NCBI GenBank assembly: GCA_034663635.1
Contig: JAXDJH010000019.1
Location: forward strand, 1 to 64,000
Direction: 5' to 3'
Length of the DNA: 64,000 bases
Source of the DNA: JAXDJH01 sp034663635
GTDB taxonomy: Bacteria; Actinomycetota; CADDZG01; WHSQ01
The position numbers and the translations under genes were made by a program. Each line of letters begins with the position of its first letter. Positions within the stretch are counted from its first letter, which is position 1. Below, piece after piece: positions 46,036 to 54,573 of this stretch. A model generated the notes under the pieces. It saw only the letters and a list, made by a program, of their open reading frames with translations. It had not been told where the DNA came from and ran no database searches.

Positions 46036-47130
46036 CTAGATCGAACCCGCCAGTGCCTCCATCGTCGCCTTAGCAACCGCGGACACCGCTTCGAGCCGAG
46101 CCCGCTTGGGTCCATACGTCTCGGAGACAGAGACAGCACGCAGGAACGATCCGGCAGGGTCGCTACGGATATCTCCGGCGACGAGCACGCAAGGAACCCC
46201 GCGCGCGGCGGCGGCCTCGGCCACGCGATGGACGACTTTTCCGCGTGAGCTCTGGAGGTCGTATGCGCCTTCCCCCGTCACAACAAGATCGCACCGCGCT
46301 AGGGCCGTGTCGAACCGAACGGACTCCGCGACAACATCGAACCCATAGAGCAGCCGGGCATCGAAGAACGTCGACAGCCCGGCTCCCATCCCACCTCCTG
46401 CACCGCCATGGGGGGAAGCCTCAACCAGAACGCCGGTATCTCGCGCAATCACCTCTGCGAGGGTTGAGAGACCTTCTTCGAGCTGCCGGATCTGTTGATC
46501 GGTAGCCCCCTTCTGAGCCGCGAAGGCGCTGGCCGCTCCTTCGGGACCGAGCAGGGGCGAGTCGACATCGCATGCCCCGAGCACCTCGGTCGGAGAAGGC
46601 TCGCCGGGTTCTATGTGAGCGACGTCGACAAGTGCCCCACCACCCGGAGGTAGATCGCGTCCGTCGCGGTCAAGAAAGCGCCAGCCGAAGGCGCGAGCCG
46701 CTCCCGTCCCTCCGTCGGTCGACGCGCTTCCACCAACGCCGACGATCGTTCGTTTTACTTCTGCGCGCTCGACGGCCCGACGCATCATGACTCCCGTCCC
46801 CATCGAACCCGCGTTCAGGGGACGGAGAGGAGTCGATGAGACGACCAGACCTGAGCACGATGCCATCTCGACCCAAGCGTCGCCGCCGATCGTCAGAAAG
46901 CCTGCTTCAACCGTCTCACCCAAGGGTCCCTCGACAGTCCGCGTGTGTAGATCGGCGTTGTGGATGTGCGCGCACAGAACCTCGAGGGTCCCGTCTCCTC
47001 CATCTGCCATTGGAAACTCGACGGTTTCAACTGACTCGTTCAGAGCGCGCGCGCCTCTGGCCATCACCGCGGCGGCCTGGATCGCAGTCAATGTGCCTCT
47101 GAACTTGTCGGGGGCGATGAGCACGCGCAT
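46036..47130 (-). CDS. Glycerate kinase
   Basis: A 364-residue protein of the GarK/GlxK-type glycerate kinase family: N-terminal APDKFRGTLTA, ADGGDGT, the GVGGSASTDGGTGAARAFGW block and GEGAYDLQSSRGKVVHRVAE. It phosphorylates glycerate. Placed between gpgS and the GT20 gene, it may link glycerate released from glucosylglycerate turnover to 3- or 2-phosphoglycerate. Confidence 0.93.
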   Translation of the reverse strand: MRVLIAPDKFRGTLTAIQAAAVMARGARALNESVETVEFPMADGGDGTLEVLCAHIHNADLHTRTVEGPLGETVEAGFLTIGGDAWVEMASCSGLVVSSTPLRPLNAGSMGTGVMMRRAVERAEVKRTIVGVGGSASTDGGTGAARAFGWRFLDRDGRDLPPGGGALVDVAHIEPGEPSPTEVLGACDVDSPLLGPEGAASAFAAQKGATDQQIRQLEEGLSTLAEVIARDTGVLVEASPHGGAGGGMGAGLSTFFDARLLYGFDVVAESVRFDTALARCDLVVTGEGAYDLQSSRGKVVHRVAEAAAARGVPCVLVAGDIRSDPAGSFLRAVSVSETYGPKRARLEAVSAVAKATMEALAGSI

Positions 47131-47151
47131 GGCCCCTACGATACGGACAAG

Positions 47152-48615
47152 ATGGATGACATCAGCGTCGTGCTCGCGTCCAACCGAGGGCCGGTTTCCT
47201 TCACTGAGGGGCCTGACGGTTTCGAGACGAAGAGGGGGGCCGGAGGACTATCGGGGGCCGTCGACCCCGTCGCACGCCGCTTGGGTGAACGAGCGGTCTG
47301 GATCTGCGCGACCAACTCAGACGTCGATCGCGCGGCGGCGGAGGACCCCGACGTTGTCGACCGGGCGGGGGCCGAGCTCGGCTACGGCCTGAGGATGATC
47401 GATATCCCGCACGAGACCTACGCTCGCTACTACGACGTCGTTTCGAATCGGATGCTGTGGTTCGCGAACCACTGTCTCTGGGATGAACTCGACATCCATG
47501 ACTTCGGTGCCGACGAGCTTGCCGCATGGTCGGAGGCCTACGAACCCGTCAATCGCAGGTTCGCGGAAGAGATCGCTGCAGTCGGCGATGACCGATCTCT
47601 GGTTTTGGTGCAGGACTATCACCTCGCTACGACGCCGCGCCATCTGCGCGAGCTGCACCCGAATCAGACGATCTTGCACTTCACTCATTCGTCGTTCTGC
47701 GGGCCGAAAGGATTGGCTCCCCTGCCGGACCCGCTACCCAGGAACATCATCGAGGGGATGCTTGGCGCCGACCTGGTCGGCTTCCACGTTCATTCCTGGG
47801 CCAGCGGCTTCATGGACTGCTGCGAAGACATCGGGGCGAAGGTCGAACGAGACGCTGGTCGCGTAACCCAAGACGGCCGCACTTCTTGGGTTCGTACCTA
47901 CCCGATCCCCGTGGACCCTGCGTCTCTGAGGGAACGATCGCAGAACGCAAGCGCTCAGCACTGGAAGGAGAGATTCGCGAACTTCCGCCCCGATGGCGGG
48001 GCATTGATCATCAGAGCCGATAGGGCCGAACCGTCAAAGAACATCGTGCGCGGCTTCGAGGCCTACGGGATGTTGCTTGATCGCCGGCCGGAGCTGCTTG
48101 CATCGACGCGCTTCGCCGCGTGCGTCTACCCTTCGCGCGCTTCGATGCCCGAGTACCAGCGATACATGGAGTCGATCAAGGAAGTCGTCGATCAAGTGGA
48201 TCGCCGCCATCCCGACGCCATCCACCTCTTCATGGAAGACGACTTCGATAGGACGCTCGCGGCCCTCACCGAGTACGACATCCTTCTCGTCAATCCGATC
48301 ATGGACGGAATGAATCTCGTCTCTAAGGAAGGGCCCTGCTTGAACGAGCATGACGGCGTTCTAGTCCTTTCGACCGGAGCGGGATCGTTCGAGGAACTGG
48401 GCGGTCACGCGATCCCGATCGAAGATCCACTCGATGTCGAAGAGACCTCACGGCAACTCGAACTCGCGCTTTCGTTGTCACCGGACGAAAGGAAGCGACG
48501 AGCTAGCGGTTTGCGAGACGCAGCTCAGGCGCGGAAGCCGGGAGATTGGATCGGTCCGCAGCTCGAGGATCTAAGGGCGATCAGATCTTCGGGCGAACCC
48601 GTCACTTCGTTATAA
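47152..48615 (+). CDS. otsA: GT20 glycosyltransferase, trehalose-6-phosphate synthase-like
   Basis: A 487-residue GT-B enzyme of family GT20. The N-terminus VVLASNRGPVSF with RGAGGL, the QDYHLA motif, RADRAEPSKNIVRGFEAY (donor-binding Arg and Lys) and NPIMDGMNLVSKEG (donor Asp/Glu) correspond to the OtsA active site. Variants such as SNRGPV for SNRLPV and ADRAEPSKN for VDRLDYIKG put it in a distinct subgroup, so the acceptor could differ from glucose-6-phosphate. The 3' end overlaps the convergent trehalose-phosphatase-like gene by 14 bases. Confidence 0.85.
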   Translation: MDDISVVLASNRGPVSFTEGPDGFETKRGAGGLSGAVDPVARRLGERAVWICATNSDVDRAAAEDPDVVDRAGAELGYGLRMIDIPHETYARYYDVVSNRMLWFANHCLWDELDIHDFGADELAAWSEAYEPVNRRFAEEIAAVGDDRSLVLVQDYHLATTPRHLRELHPNQTILHFTHSSFCGPKGLAPLPDPLPRNIIEGMLGADLVGFHVHSWASGFMDCCEDIGAKVERDAGRVTQDGRTSWVRTYPIPVDPASLRERSQNASAQHWKERFANFRPDGGALIIRADRAEPSKNIVRGFEAYGMLLDRRPELLASTRFAACVYPSRASMPEYQRYMESIKEVVDQVDRRHPDAIHLFMEDDFDRTLAALTEYDILLVNPIMDGMNLVSKEGPCLNEHDGVLVLSTGAGSFEELGGHAIPIEDPLDVEETSRQLELALSLSPDERKRRASGLRDAAQARKPGDWIGPQLEDLRAIRSSGEPVTSL

Positions 48616-49417
48616 GACTCTTCAACAACCGAACAAGACCCTGAGGGTCGTCGACAACGATGTCTGCCCGAGCCAGCAACTCCTCGGGGGCCTCCGGCGA
48701 ATCGACGGCCACCTTGACGCCGATGACCCCTTGCTCGATGAGCTGATCGACAGCGTCGAATGCAGGGAGGTCTACGCGGTCGTCGCCGGCGAACAGAACA
48801 GCGGCGAGATCGAGATCGCGCGTTCGTTCAAGAACGACGCCTGCCTTCGAGAGCTCCACCTGCGGACGGAGCTCGATGACCATTCGACCGTCGCTTCGGA
48901 CGAGATCGAAGCGCTTCACCAGATCGTCCGCCAGATCAGAGAGAGCGGCCTTGGCCGCTTCGGGGTCGTGAGCGGGTCGGTAGTGCAACGCGACCATCAC
49001 CCCCTTGTCCTCGACGATCGAACCATCCCCTCGAGCTGCGACCGCTTCCTCTGCGAGGTCCCTGATCTCAGCCATCACCGGAAGGTGAGGCGTCACATGC
49101 GAGGTCCATCGGGTTTCCCCCTTGTGCGAGTGCTGGGCGCCGTGCACTCCCCAGATCTCGACGCCCTCCCCTAGCCATTCGACGAGCTCCGGCGTTCCGC
49201 GTCCCGAGACGATCGACACGAGGCGGAACCGCCTTGAAAGTTCCACGAGGAGTTCGGCTACCCCCTCGATCGGGGTCGCTTGGTCTGCGTGGCGAACGAT
49301 GTCCGACAACGTGCCGTCGTAGTCGAGAAACACTCCCGCCTTGTCTCGAAGACTTGCGAATCGGTCCAGTAGCTCGTCCATCCGACCGAGAGTAGTAGGC
49401 GCGCTGACTACACTCAT
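48602..49417 (-). CDS. otsB: Trehalose-6-phosphate phosphatase-like HAD protein
   Basis: A 271-residue HAD phosphatase with the nucleophile motif FLDYDGTLSDI, SGRGTPEL, WGVHGAQ and the late motif FAGDDRVDLPAFDAV. This is the OtsB fold and length. It is convergent with the GT20 gene and probably dephosphorylates its product; since no glucosylglycerate phosphatase is visible, action on glucosyl-3-phosphoglycerate is an alternative. A start at ATG 49381 (MDELLDRF) is also possible. Confidence 0.9.
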   Translation of the reverse strand: MSVVSAPTTLGRMDELLDRFASLRDKAGVFLDYDGTLSDIVRHADQATPIEGVAELLVELSRRFRLVSIVSGRGTPELVEWLGEGVEIWGVHGAQHSHKGETRWTSHVTPHLPVMAEIRDLAEEAVAARGDGSIVEDKGVMVALHYRPAHDPEAAKAALSDLADDLVKRFDLVRSDGRMVIELRPQVELSKAGVVLERTRDLDLAAVLFAGDDRVDLPAFDAVDQLIEQGVIGVKVAVDSPEAPEELLARADIVVDDPQGLVRLLKSLITK

Positions 49418-49420
49418 TCG

Positions 49421-50221
49421 ATGAGTCGGCGGGTGCGTTGGATAGGCGCAATTGTGCTCCTGGCTCTCGCGGCTTGCAGACCGGACGCGATCCAGTTGCG
49501 CTACGGGTTCGACGCCGGCACGCGTATCGCATACCGGATGACTGCGAACGCGGATGCCACATGGGACATCGGAGGCCAGGGCGGTGGCTCCTACTCCGTG
49601 TCCTTCGACGTGGTCGAGACGATCAAAACCGTTGAAGGTGACGACATCATCGTGTCCGTGGAGATGACTCCCACCGAAGTCGTTGAACGAGGACTTCCAT
49701 CTCCGGGAGCGGAGCAGCGGTCGTTCTCGCTTCGCATGGGCCGTGGAGGTGAGGTCAAAGAAGTGCTCGAGGTGGACGGGGTCGAGGCGACGGCTCTAGA
49801 TCCAGACGAACTGGTTTTCATCGGTACCTATAGGCCCCCCTTGTCGCAGGACGCCGTGGGCCTCGGTGACTCGTGGGACTCCGAGCAGCAGGTGCAGCTC
49901 GAGTCGGTCTTCCAACAGGTAGTGACAACCGGCACGCTGGATCGGCTCGATCGTGATGGGGACGGCCGCGTGGCCGAGATCAATTACACGGGGAAAGGCC
50001 CCTTGAACTGGACGACAACACTGCCCCAAGGAGAAGCAGACCTCACCGGATCAGCCGAAACCAAGACCCAAGCGTTATTCGACATCGACGCAGGAGCCCT
50101 CAGGGAGGCGACGTCGAGCATGACCGGCACGTTCGAGGTACGAGTGGTCCCGGGCGGGGATCGTCCCCCGATCATCGGAACGCTTGAACTATCGCTCGAC
50201 CTGCACGTCACGCGCCGATAG
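49421..50221 (+). CDS. Predicted lipoprotein of unknown function
   Basis: A 266-residue protein with a short signal peptide and lipobox LALAAC (Cys at 19). The mature protein is beta-rich (LRYGFDAGTRIAYRMTANAD and similar stretches) and resembles secreted proteins that measure or bind small ligands, without any catalytic motif. Its ATG lies four bases from the divergent otsB start. Confidence 0.65.
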   Translation: MSRRVRWIGAIVLLALAACRPDAIQLRYGFDAGTRIAYRMTANADATWDIGGQGGGSYSVSFDVVETIKTVEGDDIIVSVEMTPTEVVERGLPSPGAEQRSFSLRMGRGGEVKEVLEVDGVEATALDPDELVFIGTYRPPLSQDAVGLGDSWDSEQQVQLESVFQQVVTTGTLDRLDRDGDGRVAEINYTGKGPLNWTTTLPQGEADLTGSAETKTQALFDIDAGALREATSSMTGTFEVRVVPGGDRPPIIGTLELSLDLHVTRR

Positions 50222-50228
50222 CTCTAGG

Positions 50229-50786
50229 TCAGATCTCGTCGGCGCCGACCACCACATGGACGGCAACCGTGTCGGAAAGGTTCGCGGGTTTCGGTTGAGC
50301 GAGCCACCCGAAACGTTCCGCAAGAGCGCGGGCCGCGTCCTCGGATTCCGGATAGGACCAGAACACGGTGGTTTGTGGATAGCTCTTCGAGGATCCCTCG
50401 ATCGCCTCGATGGTGAATCCGAGAGACGCAAGCTTGTCCGCCATGCGGTCGTCGGCGTCGAGGTCCGACGTGCCGTTCAGAACCTGAACGGTGATGCCGT
50501 CGGTGATCAGTTCGGGCTTGGGCGTTTCGCTCTCCACCGGCTCGGGCTCGCTCTTGTCCGGAGTCGGAGTGGCGATCACGAGCTCGGACGCCTTCGGTGA
50601 CGGGCTCGCGCGGTGCGTCGGACTCTCCGCTGCCGTCGGCGTCCCTTTGACCTCGTCTCCGCCGATCAGATCGACCGCGAGCCAGGCCGCTGCACCTAGA
50701 ACGCCCGCGATGAAAACCCAGAAGAGGATGAACGCTGCTAAGGAACGAAGGAAAGGACCTTGATCGGGACTCGAGTGCCGGCCCAT
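50229..50786 (-). CDS. Membrane protein with LytR_C domain (VirR-like)
   Basis: A 185-residue protein with one membrane segment (AAFILFWVFIAGVLGAAAWL), a Pro/Ser/Thr/Glu linker and a C-terminal LytR_C domain (ITVQVLNGTSDLDADDRMAD, LASLGFTIEAIEG). Together with the DUF3263 gene upstream it reproduces the mycobacterial Rv0430-Rv0431 (VirR) arrangement, where the LytR_C protein organises the envelope and vesicle release. Confidence 0.88.
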   Translation of the reverse strand: MGRHSSPDQGPFLRSLAAFILFWVFIAGVLGAAAWLAVDLIGGDEVKGTPTAAESPTHRASPSPKASELVIATPTPDKSEPEPVESETPKPELITDGITVQVLNGTSDLDADDRMADKLASLGFTIEAIEGSSKSYPQTTVFWSYPESEDAARALAERFGWLAQPKPANLSDTVAVHVVVGADEI

Positions 50787-50833
50787 CTCACTTAGCCGAG
50801 GACTGCGCCGGTCCCTTTAGGGACGGCATCGTT

Positions 50834-51103
50834 CTACCTACGGCCGGGCGTGTATTCGGCGCCCAGCAAACGAGCCACACGCTGTCGCTGGCGATAGACC
50901 CTCAGCCGCTTGAGCCTCTTGACGAGGATCGGGTCGTAGGCGAGAGCAGCCGGATTCTCGAGGATCTCGTTCAGCATCTGGTAGTAGCGGGTCGCAGACA
51001 TCTCGAAACGCTCTTTGATCGCTTGTTCCTTGACGCCGGCGTGCTTCCACCACGACCTCTCGAAGTCGAGGATGTCGCGCTCCCGCTGGGCCAGTTCTTC
51101 CAT
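50834..51103 (-). CDS. DUF3263 family small helix-turn-helix-like protein
   Basis: An 89-residue protein matching the actinobacterial DUF3263 pattern: RERDILDFERSWWKHAGVKE, then FEMSATRYYQMLNEILENPA and a basic C-terminus. The SATRYYQ helix resembles a DNA-recognition helix. It lies 47 bases upstream of the LytR_C gene and probably shares its transcript. Confidence 0.9.
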   Translation of the reverse strand: MEELAQRERDILDFERSWWKHAGVKEQAIKERFEMSATRYYQMLNEILENPAALAYDPILVKRLKRLRVYRQRQRVARLLGAEYTPGRR

Positions 51104-51159
51104 GTCGCCAATGTATCTGGGGCGTACTCGGGGGGGCCGGATTTCAGGGGGCAGGCAGA

Positions 51160-52464
51160 TCAGGGAAAGAGCCCGCGGGTCTGGTGCGCCTCGGCGACCC
51201 GACCTACTCCGATCCAGTGCGCAGCCTGGCGCATCGACAATCCTTTGGAAGTTGCGAGGTCGTAAACCTCGGCGAATGCTCGCTCCATGATCATCCGGAG
51301 CCTGTCGTTCACTTCTTCCTCATCCCAGAAGTACGCCTGGATGTCCTGGACCCATTCGAAGTAGGACACGGTGACGCCACCTGAGTTGGCCAGGATGTCC
51401 GGGACGATGAAGATGCCGCGTTCATGGAGGACTTTGTCGCCTTCGAACGTGATCGGTCCGTTAGCTGCTTCGCAGATCACTTTCGCCTTCACCCTGTCGG
51501 CGTTCTTCACAGTGATGACGCCCTCGATGGCGGCCGGGACGAGCACATCGCACTCGAGCTCGAGCAGGTCGGCGTTCGAGATGGCCTCGGCCGAGGGATA
51601 CCCGGCGATCGTGCCAGCCTCGCGAAGGTGCCGGTTGATCCCTTCCGGGTCGAGACCCTTTTCGCTGTAAAGGCCGCCGTGCGCGTCCGACACGGCCACA
51701 ACTCGACAGCCGGCATCGTGCAACAACTGGGCCGCGTGTCCGCCGACCTTTCCATAACCCTGGATGGCGACGCTGATTTCGTCGATGTTCATCCCAAGGG
51801 TCTTCAAAGTCGAGAAGATCATGTACATCACGCCACGGCTCGTGGCACCGGCGCGGCCTTTAGAACCTCCGATGGAAACGGGCTTGCCGGTAACTACACC
51901 CGGAACGGAGAAACCGGTGTTCATGGAGTACGTATCCATGATCCACGACATGATCTCCTCGTCGGTGTTCATGTCGGGGGCCGGGATGTCCTTTTCCGGA
52001 CCGATGAAGGGCAAGATCTCGGAGGCGTAGCGCCGCGTCATCCGTTCCAGTTCGGAGCGCGACAGCTCCTTTGGGTCGACGCCCACGCCGCCTTTCGCAC
52101 CTCCGAACGGGATCCCGGCGATCGCGCACTTCCAGGTCATCCACATCGCGAGCGCTTTGACCTCGTCGAGCCCGACATCTGGGTGGTATCGGATCCCGCC
52201 CTTCGCGGGACCGCGGGTGACGTTGTGGTGGACGCGATAGCCCTCGTAGACACGCGTCGATCCGTCGTCCATACGGAATGGAACGGAGACGATCAGCGTG
52301 CGCTTGGGGGCCCGAAGGATCGCGTGGACCCCGGGGGCGAGACCCATGAGTTCGGCCGCTTCGTCGAGCTGCGCGAGCGACGTCTCCCACGCGGAGTCGG
52401 CCGAAGGATCCTCGTGCGGCTGGTGTGCAACCGCGGGCGGGTGCGTAGGTTTCTTCTCTGCCAT
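51160..52464 (-). CDS. Glutamate dehydrogenase family protein (Glu/Leu/Phe/Val dehydrogenase)
   Basis: A 434-residue enzyme from ATG 52464. It has GGIRYHPDVGLDEVKALAMW, substrate-binding K112 (TWKCA) and catalytic K124 (PFGGAKGGVGVDP), then the Rossmann domain (IQGYGKVGGHAAQLLHDAGC) and EAANGPITFEGD. It interconverts glutamate and 2-oxoglutarate plus ammonia with NAD(P). The ATG is only two bases from the 3' end of tRNA-Thr, so processing would leave an almost leaderless mRNA. An upstream open stretch runs through the tRNA and is rejected. Confidence 0.93.
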   Translation of the reverse strand: MAEKKPTHPPAVAHQPHEDPSADSAWETSLAQLDEAAELMGLAPGVHAILRAPKRTLIVSVPFRMDDGSTRVYEGYRVHHNVTRGPAKGGIRYHPDVGLDEVKALAMWMTWKCAIAGIPFGGAKGGVGVDPKELSRSELERMTRRYASEILPFIGPEKDIPAPDMNTDEEIMSWIMDTYSMNTGFSVPGVVTGKPVSIGGSKGRAGATSRGVMYMIFSTLKTLGMNIDEISVAIQGYGKVGGHAAQLLHDAGCRVVAVSDAHGGLYSEKGLDPEGINRHLREAGTIAGYPSAEAISNADLLELECDVLVPAAIEGVITVKNADRVKAKVICEAANGPITFEGDKVLHERGIFIVPDILANSGGVTVSYFEWVQDIQAYFWDEEEVNDRLRMIMERAFAEVYDLATSKGLSMRQAAHWIGVGRVAEAHQTRGLFP

Positions 52465-52466
52465 CG

Positions 52467-52539
52467 AGCCGGGTGTCGGGATCGAACCGACCGCCTTCGC
52501 ATTACAAATGCGACGCTCTACCAACTGAGCTAACCCGGC
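52467..52539 (-). tRNA. tRNA-Thr (TGT)
   Basis: Cloverleaf on the minus strand: acceptor GCCGGGT / ACCCGGC with discriminator U, D arm GCTCAGTTGGTAGAGC, anticodon arm TCGCA-TTTGTAA-TGCGA (anticodon TGT) and T arm GTCGG-TTCGATC-CCGAC. CCA is not encoded. The 3' end abuts the glutamate dehydrogenase gene. Confidence 0.97.
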
Positions 52540-52607
52540 AACTTCAATTCATATTCGTCGGCCCAGCGTACCTTCCTCGCCGGTTGGTGAACGGCGGGTA
52601 TCGGATG

Positions 52608-53105
52608 CTAAAGCGGTAGGCCCATCACCAGCGCGTCCCAGAGTTCGCCGTTCTTGCGGCGGTAATGCTTGCGCAGAAGGCCCTCGTGCTCGAAACCGAA
52701 CTTCTCGTACAACGCGATCGCGGCTTCGTTGTGGGGCCACACCTGAAGACTGATCTTGTGAGCTCCGTTGTTACGGGCCCACTCGAGACACGCGTCCAAC
52801 AGCTTCGTAGCAACACCCCGCTGACGGAAGCGACCATCCACGCTTAGTCCCAGGTTCAGTAGCCCGCCTCTGCCTTCGAGGCTTCCGACTCCAAGGAGGT
52901 TCTGATCGTCACGCGCGATGAGAAAAACGGCGTCGTGGGAATCGATGAACCTCTCTCTCCACATCGCGGAACGGGCGGGCCTGTCGATGGGAGCTTCGGC
53001 TCCGATGAATCCCTCCGCCGCCAGAGCCTCCCAAAGGTCCAGCAGATCGGGCAGGTCTGACTCGATAACGGGTCGGATCACGAAATCCGGTAGTTCAGCC
53101 GGCAC
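52608..53105 (-). CDS. GNAT-family N-acetyltransferase
   Basis: A 165-residue protein with the acetyl-CoA-binding motif A (RFRQRGVATKLLDACLEWAR) and motif B (NEAAIALYEKFGFEHEGLLR) of GNAT enzymes. The ending RRKNGELWDALVMGLPL is like ribosomal-protein or small-molecule acetyltransferases of the RimJ/RimL or PhnO-like groups. The substrate is unknown. It is 12 bases from sigH and probably in the same transcript. Confidence 0.9.
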   Translation of the reverse strand: MPAELPDFVIRPVIESDLPDLLDLWEALAAEGFIGAEAPIDRPARSAMWRERFIDSHDAVFLIARDDQNLLGVGSLEGRGGLLNLGLSVDGRFRQRGVATKLLDACLEWARNNGAHKISLQVWPHNEAAIALYEKFGFEHEGLLRKHYRRKNGELWDALVMGLPL

Positions 53106-53117
53106 CTTCGGTTGTGC

Positions 53118-53756
53118 TTAGACCGTTTCGGCGTCGCGGACCAGCAGGTGTTGCTCGAGCTTGCGCTTGATGCGCTGGAGAGCGTTGTCGATCGACTTCA
53201 CGTGACGGCCCAGCATGTCCGCGATCTGTTGATAGGACTTGCCATCCATGTAGAGCTGCAGGACCTCCGTCTCGAGATCGGATAGCAATCGGCTCATCGA
53301 TTCCTTGATGTTGGCTATCTCTTCCGCGGAGACAACCAGATCGGCCGGGTCAACCCCGCCGGAGATCACTAGAACATCTGAGAGCGGTCGGTCCTCCTCG
53401 TCGCCCGGCGCCGGCTTGTTGAGCGAGACGTAAGAGTTGAGTGGCTGATGCTTCTGCCTTGTCGCCGTCTTGATGGCGGTGATGATCTGACGTGTGATGC
53501 AGAGCTCGGCGAATGCTCGGAACGCGATGTTCTTCTCTGGACGGAAATCGCGGATCGCCTTGAAGAGACCGATCATCCCTTCCTGGACGATGTCTTCTTT
53601 GTCTGCCCCAGCGAGGAAGTACGAACGGGCTTTCGCTCGCGCGTAGTGCCGGTACCGATACAAAAGAGACTCGATTGCGAGCTCATCCCCCAGGCGGGCG
53701 CGCTCGATGAGCTCCTCGTCCTGCAGATCGAGCTGAAGGTATTCCTTCGACATCAA
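53118..53756 (-). CDS. sigH: SigH-type RNA polymerase sigma factor
   Basis: A 212-residue sigma-70 family protein resembling the sporulation-type SigH: region 2 (DKEDIVQEGMIGLFKAIRDF, FRAFAELCITRQIITAIKTA) and region 4 with SYQQIADMLGRHVKSIDNAL. The -10 recognition helix is intact. It lies next to rlmB and cysS, a conserved arrangement in Firmicutes and many actinobacteria. It is not an ECF, and no anti-sigma is adjacent. Confidence 0.92.
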   Translation of the reverse strand: MMSKEYLQLDLQDEELIERARLGDELAIESLLYRYRHYARAKARSYFLAGADKEDIVQEGMIGLFKAIRDFRPEKNIAFRAFAELCITRQIITAIKTATRQKHQPLNSYVSLNKPAPGDEEDRPLSDVLVISGGVDPADLVVSAEEIANIKESMSRLLSDLETEVLQLYMDGKSYQQIADMLGRHVKSIDNALQRIKRKLEQHLLVRDAETV

Positions 53757-53820
53757 CGTCCCCTGGCGGCCTGGGAATCGGGTCGCACCGCCTCAAATCG
53801 GGTGCAATCCCTCATGGAGG

Positions 53821-54573
53821 TTAGCTGAAGCCGGGCGAAATCCTTCGGGCAACTTCGAACATCGCTAGAGCTCCTGCGACCCCTACATTCAGAGATCCGA
53901 TCTTTCCCGCCTGCGGGATTCGGACGAACCCGTCGACCCGGTCGGCGACGGTCTTGCTTAGCCCCTTGCCCTCAGAGCCCAGAACCAAGCCAAGCGGAGG
54001 GTCAAGCAGATCGCTCGACCAAAGGTCGGCCTCGGCTTTCTCGTCCAGCCCAACCAGCCACAGTCCCGCCTCTCTTGCCTGATCCATGGCCCGGGGCAGG
54101 TTCGTCACCCTGGCCACCGGAACCAGCTCCGCCGCCCCTGCCGCGACCCGTCTCACCGCTGCGGTTACCGGGGCTGCTCGATGAGCGGGGATCACGACAC
54201 CGTCGAACCCAGAGCACTCGGCCGTCCTGAGGAGCGAGCCGAGGTTGTGTGGGTCGGAGACGCCGTCGAGGAAGAGGAGCTTGGCGCGTTCGACGAAGAG
54301 CTTCTCGATCGGTGCGTAGCGGAACCGGCCGGTGATCGCCACGACGCCTTGGTGGTTCTGCCCGGCGGCTCGCTTGTCCACCTCTTCACGAGGCACAACT
54401 CGAACCGGTATCCCCGCCTCTTCGGCTCTCTTGCGTATCTCGCCGATCACGCTGGACGGTGCAAGACCCGCTGCGATCAGAACCTTTTCGGCCTTGCCCC
54501 CGGATCTAAGAAGCTCCAGAACGGGTCTCCGGCCGGCTAGTCCTTCCGATTCCGCCGGCGATTCAGGAGACAC
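53821..54573 (-). CDS. rlmB: 23S rRNA (guanosine-2'-O-)-methyltransferase RlmB
   Basis: A 250-residue SPOUT methyltransferase: N-terminal substrate-binding domain (GRRPVLELLRSGGKAEKVLI), then the knot with LFLDGVSDPHNLGSLLRTAE, GLVLGSEGKGL and IPQAGKIGSLNVGVAGALAM. It methylates G2251 in the P loop. The start overlaps the cysS end by 11 bases. Confidence 0.95.
   Translation of the reverse strand: MSPESPAESEGLAGRRPVLELLRSGGKAEKVLIAAGLAPSSVIGEIRKRAEEAGIPVRVVPREEVDKRAAGQNHQGVVAITGRFRYAPIEKLFVERAKLLFLDGVSDPHNLGSLLRTAECSGFDGVVIPAHRAAPVTAAVRRVAAGAAELVPVARVTNLPRAMDQAREAGLWLVGLDEKAEADLWSSDLLDPPLGLVLGSEGKGLSKTVADRVDGFVRIPQAGKIGSLNVGVAGALAMFEVARRISPGFS

Noticed and set aside
51160..52524. N-terminal extension of glutamate dehydrogenase to 52524
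   Set aside because: The extra 20 codons are the tRNA-Thr gene read in frame; the ATG at 52464 gives the family N-terminus.
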